From Leptospira stimsonii (GTDB lineage: Bacteria > Spirochaetota > Leptospiria > Leptospirales > Leptospiraceae): a DNA stretch of 64,000 nucleotides. Location of the stretch: positions 433,501 to 497,500 of the forward strand of contig NZ_QHCT01000003.1 of the NCBI RefSeq assembly GCF_003545885.1, in the 5' to 3' direction. Positions within the stretch are counted from its first letter, which is position 1, and every line of letters begins with the position of its first letter. The notes beneath the pieces were generated by a model. That model searched no databases and was not told where the DNA came from. It saw nothing but the letters and a program-made list of their open reading frames with translations. The position numbers and the translations under genes are program-made. Below are positions 63,110-64,000 of this stretch, piece after piece.

Positions 63110-64000
63110 GGAAATATCCGGTCAGAATGAGCCAGGATACGATCTGACCCAAAAAGTAAGAGGATGCGGCGCCCGTCGGCCCATACTCGGGTATCAATAC
63201 GTTCGCGAGCACAAGTCCGCAGACCAATCTGAGTAGCGCAAGAAACGCGAGCATCCGAGGTTGTCCAAGCGCGAATAACGCGATTCCTAACGGAGAAAAA
63301 ACGAGTTGTAACATATAATTCGGATAGAGTATCTGAAAGACCCCGATCGAATCCGCGTATTTTCCTCGGAACAATAAGTTGAGAATCCACTCCGCGAGAA
63401 AAAATCCCGGAGACAACAACACCGCCATCCCGACCGCGAGGAGCATAGACTTCCAGAGAAATTTCGGAAATTCCTCGGAGTCAACGAGCCGGGATAGTTT
63501 TGGATAGATGAGAGAATTGATCACCGAAAATAAGATCACGAACCCGCTGAACAATTGTAAGGCGGTTCCATACACGGCCGCAGATTCCTGAGAATGATAC
63601 CACTTCAAAAAAAAGATTTCCATCCGATCCGAAATCATCGCGAAAATGGACGCCAAGAACGCGTATCCGTTGAACGAAGTCAGGGTCGATGTCATCTCCT
63701 TCACCTGCTCCTTCGCTCCGCTCCAGTAGAGTTGGTTTCTCGGAAACACAAAGAAGAATAGAACCAAGACGAACATTGGAGACGCGGTAAATATCGCGAG
63801 TATGTCCAAATGCCCGAGAGCCCTTTGGGAAAGATGATCGGCCGCATACAATACGAGTAGCCTCACCAGATTCGGAAGCGGATTCCAAAACGACAAGGAG
63901 ATGTAATTTCCGAAACAGATAAAGATACTTTCGAAAAACGAGTTGAACGAAAGAACAAAACTTCCCAGGACCAAAAGTGCGACTACGATCGAACTTTCCC
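63090..64000 (-). CDS. Wzx-type polysaccharide flippase, C-terminal part
   Basis: The reading frame runs off the right edge; the visible 303 residues are the C-terminal half. Around eight membrane helices are seen, with FPRNQLYWSGAKEQVKE between them and a typical RPM/GQPRML and AEWILNLLFRGKYADS block near the C-terminus. The pattern matches MATE/Wzx polysaccharide or lipid-linked oligosaccharide flippases. It probably moves an undecaprenyl-linked unit across the inner membrane. Transcribed toward the barrel gene, with which it overlaps by 20 bp. Confidence 0.75.
   Translation of the reverse strand, partial: ESSIVVALLVLGSFVLSFNSFFESIFICFGNYISLSFWNPLPNLVRLLVLYAADHLSQRALGHLDILAIFTASPMFVLVLFFFVFPRNQLYWSGAKEQVKEMTSTLTSFNGYAFLASIFAMISDRMEIFFLKWYHSQESAAVYGTALQLFSGFVILFSVINSLIYPKLSRLVDSEEFPKFLWKSMLLAVGMAVLLSPGFFLAEWILNLLFRGKYADSIGVFQILYPNYMLQLVFSPLGIALFALGQPRMLAFLALLRLVCGLVLANVLIPEYGPTGAASSYFLGQIVSWLILTGYFLAFFRR

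Overview
The window looks like chromosomal DNA of a spirochaete of the genus Leptospira, most likely from the pathogen-related clade. The genus is inferred from gene content and style: many short-spaced genes on both strands, numerous lipoproteins with loose lipoboxes, frequent TTG/GTG starts, a futalosine-pathway menaquinone gene, a menaquinone-linked fused Fe-S oxidoreductase suited to fatty-acid oxidation, a Fur/PerR-type regulator without CxxC zinc sites, decayed IS elements and intergenic G/C-rich repeats. I could not run a search, so the species is not assigned. I saw no rRNA or tRNA gene and no CRISPR array.

Layout. 1-1.5 kb: end of an RNA methyltransferase and an N-acetylglutamate synthase-like gene. 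1.5-1.9 kb: two exact-length 136-bp tandem copies of a dispersed repeat. 1.9-6.9 kb: a DCC thiol oxidoreductase, a three-gene minus-strand operon (lysine 2,3-aminomutase-like radical SAM enzyme, ATP-grasp ligase, haem-oxygenase-fold diiron protein), a HAD phosphatase and a GerMN lipid-anchored or membrane protein. 7-12.6 kb: a membrane diguanylate cyclase, a small lipoprotein, mqnC, a 57-bp tandem repeat and an EtfD-like membrane Fe-S protein. 12.6-17.2 kb: a dead IS200-type transposase, prfC, a PilZ-like gene and four 87-bp hairpin-bearing tandem repeats. 17.2-22.3 kb: a carbamoyltransferase, a malyl-CoA lyase-family gene, a rhomboid protease and mtnA. 22.3-30 kb: two SMP-30-like lipoproteins around an M24 peptidase and an AraC regulator, then fapA and an alpha/beta hydrolase. 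30-37 kb: CheX-like and degenerate GGDEF pair, methyltransferase, lpd, Fur-family regulator and an NhaD-type antiporter. 37-46.5 kb: HAD phosphatase, XRE-cupin regulator facing an SRPBCC gene, two tandemly duplicated beta-propeller lipoproteins, MarR regulator, pseudouridine synthase and an SDR-like gene. 46.6-52.6 kb: M23 peptidase/HAD/rsmI operon, a second DCC protein, a GNAT gene and a decayed IS5-type transposase. 52.7-64 kb: a sulfoquinovosidase-like GH31 lipoprotein, 113-bp tandem repeats, a tandem rhodanese lacking its cysteine, an HtrA-like/pseudoprotease operon, a receiver-HATPase protein, an outer-membrane barrel and a Wzx-type flippase cut by the window edge.

How genes work together. 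The strongest candidate for an undescribed system is the tightly packed aminomutase/ATP-grasp/diiron operon at 2199-5231, which has the composition of a small biosynthetic pathway acting on an amino acid (inference). MqnC (menaquinone synthesis) sits directly beside the EtfD-like protein (menaquinone reduction from ETF). The M23/HAD/RsmI genes and the exported protein/HtrA/pseudoprotease genes form two further operons. Repetitive DNA (136-, 57-, 87- and 113-bp families) occupies most of the long intergenic gaps, and the 57- and 113-bp families share the core GTGGGAACTC.
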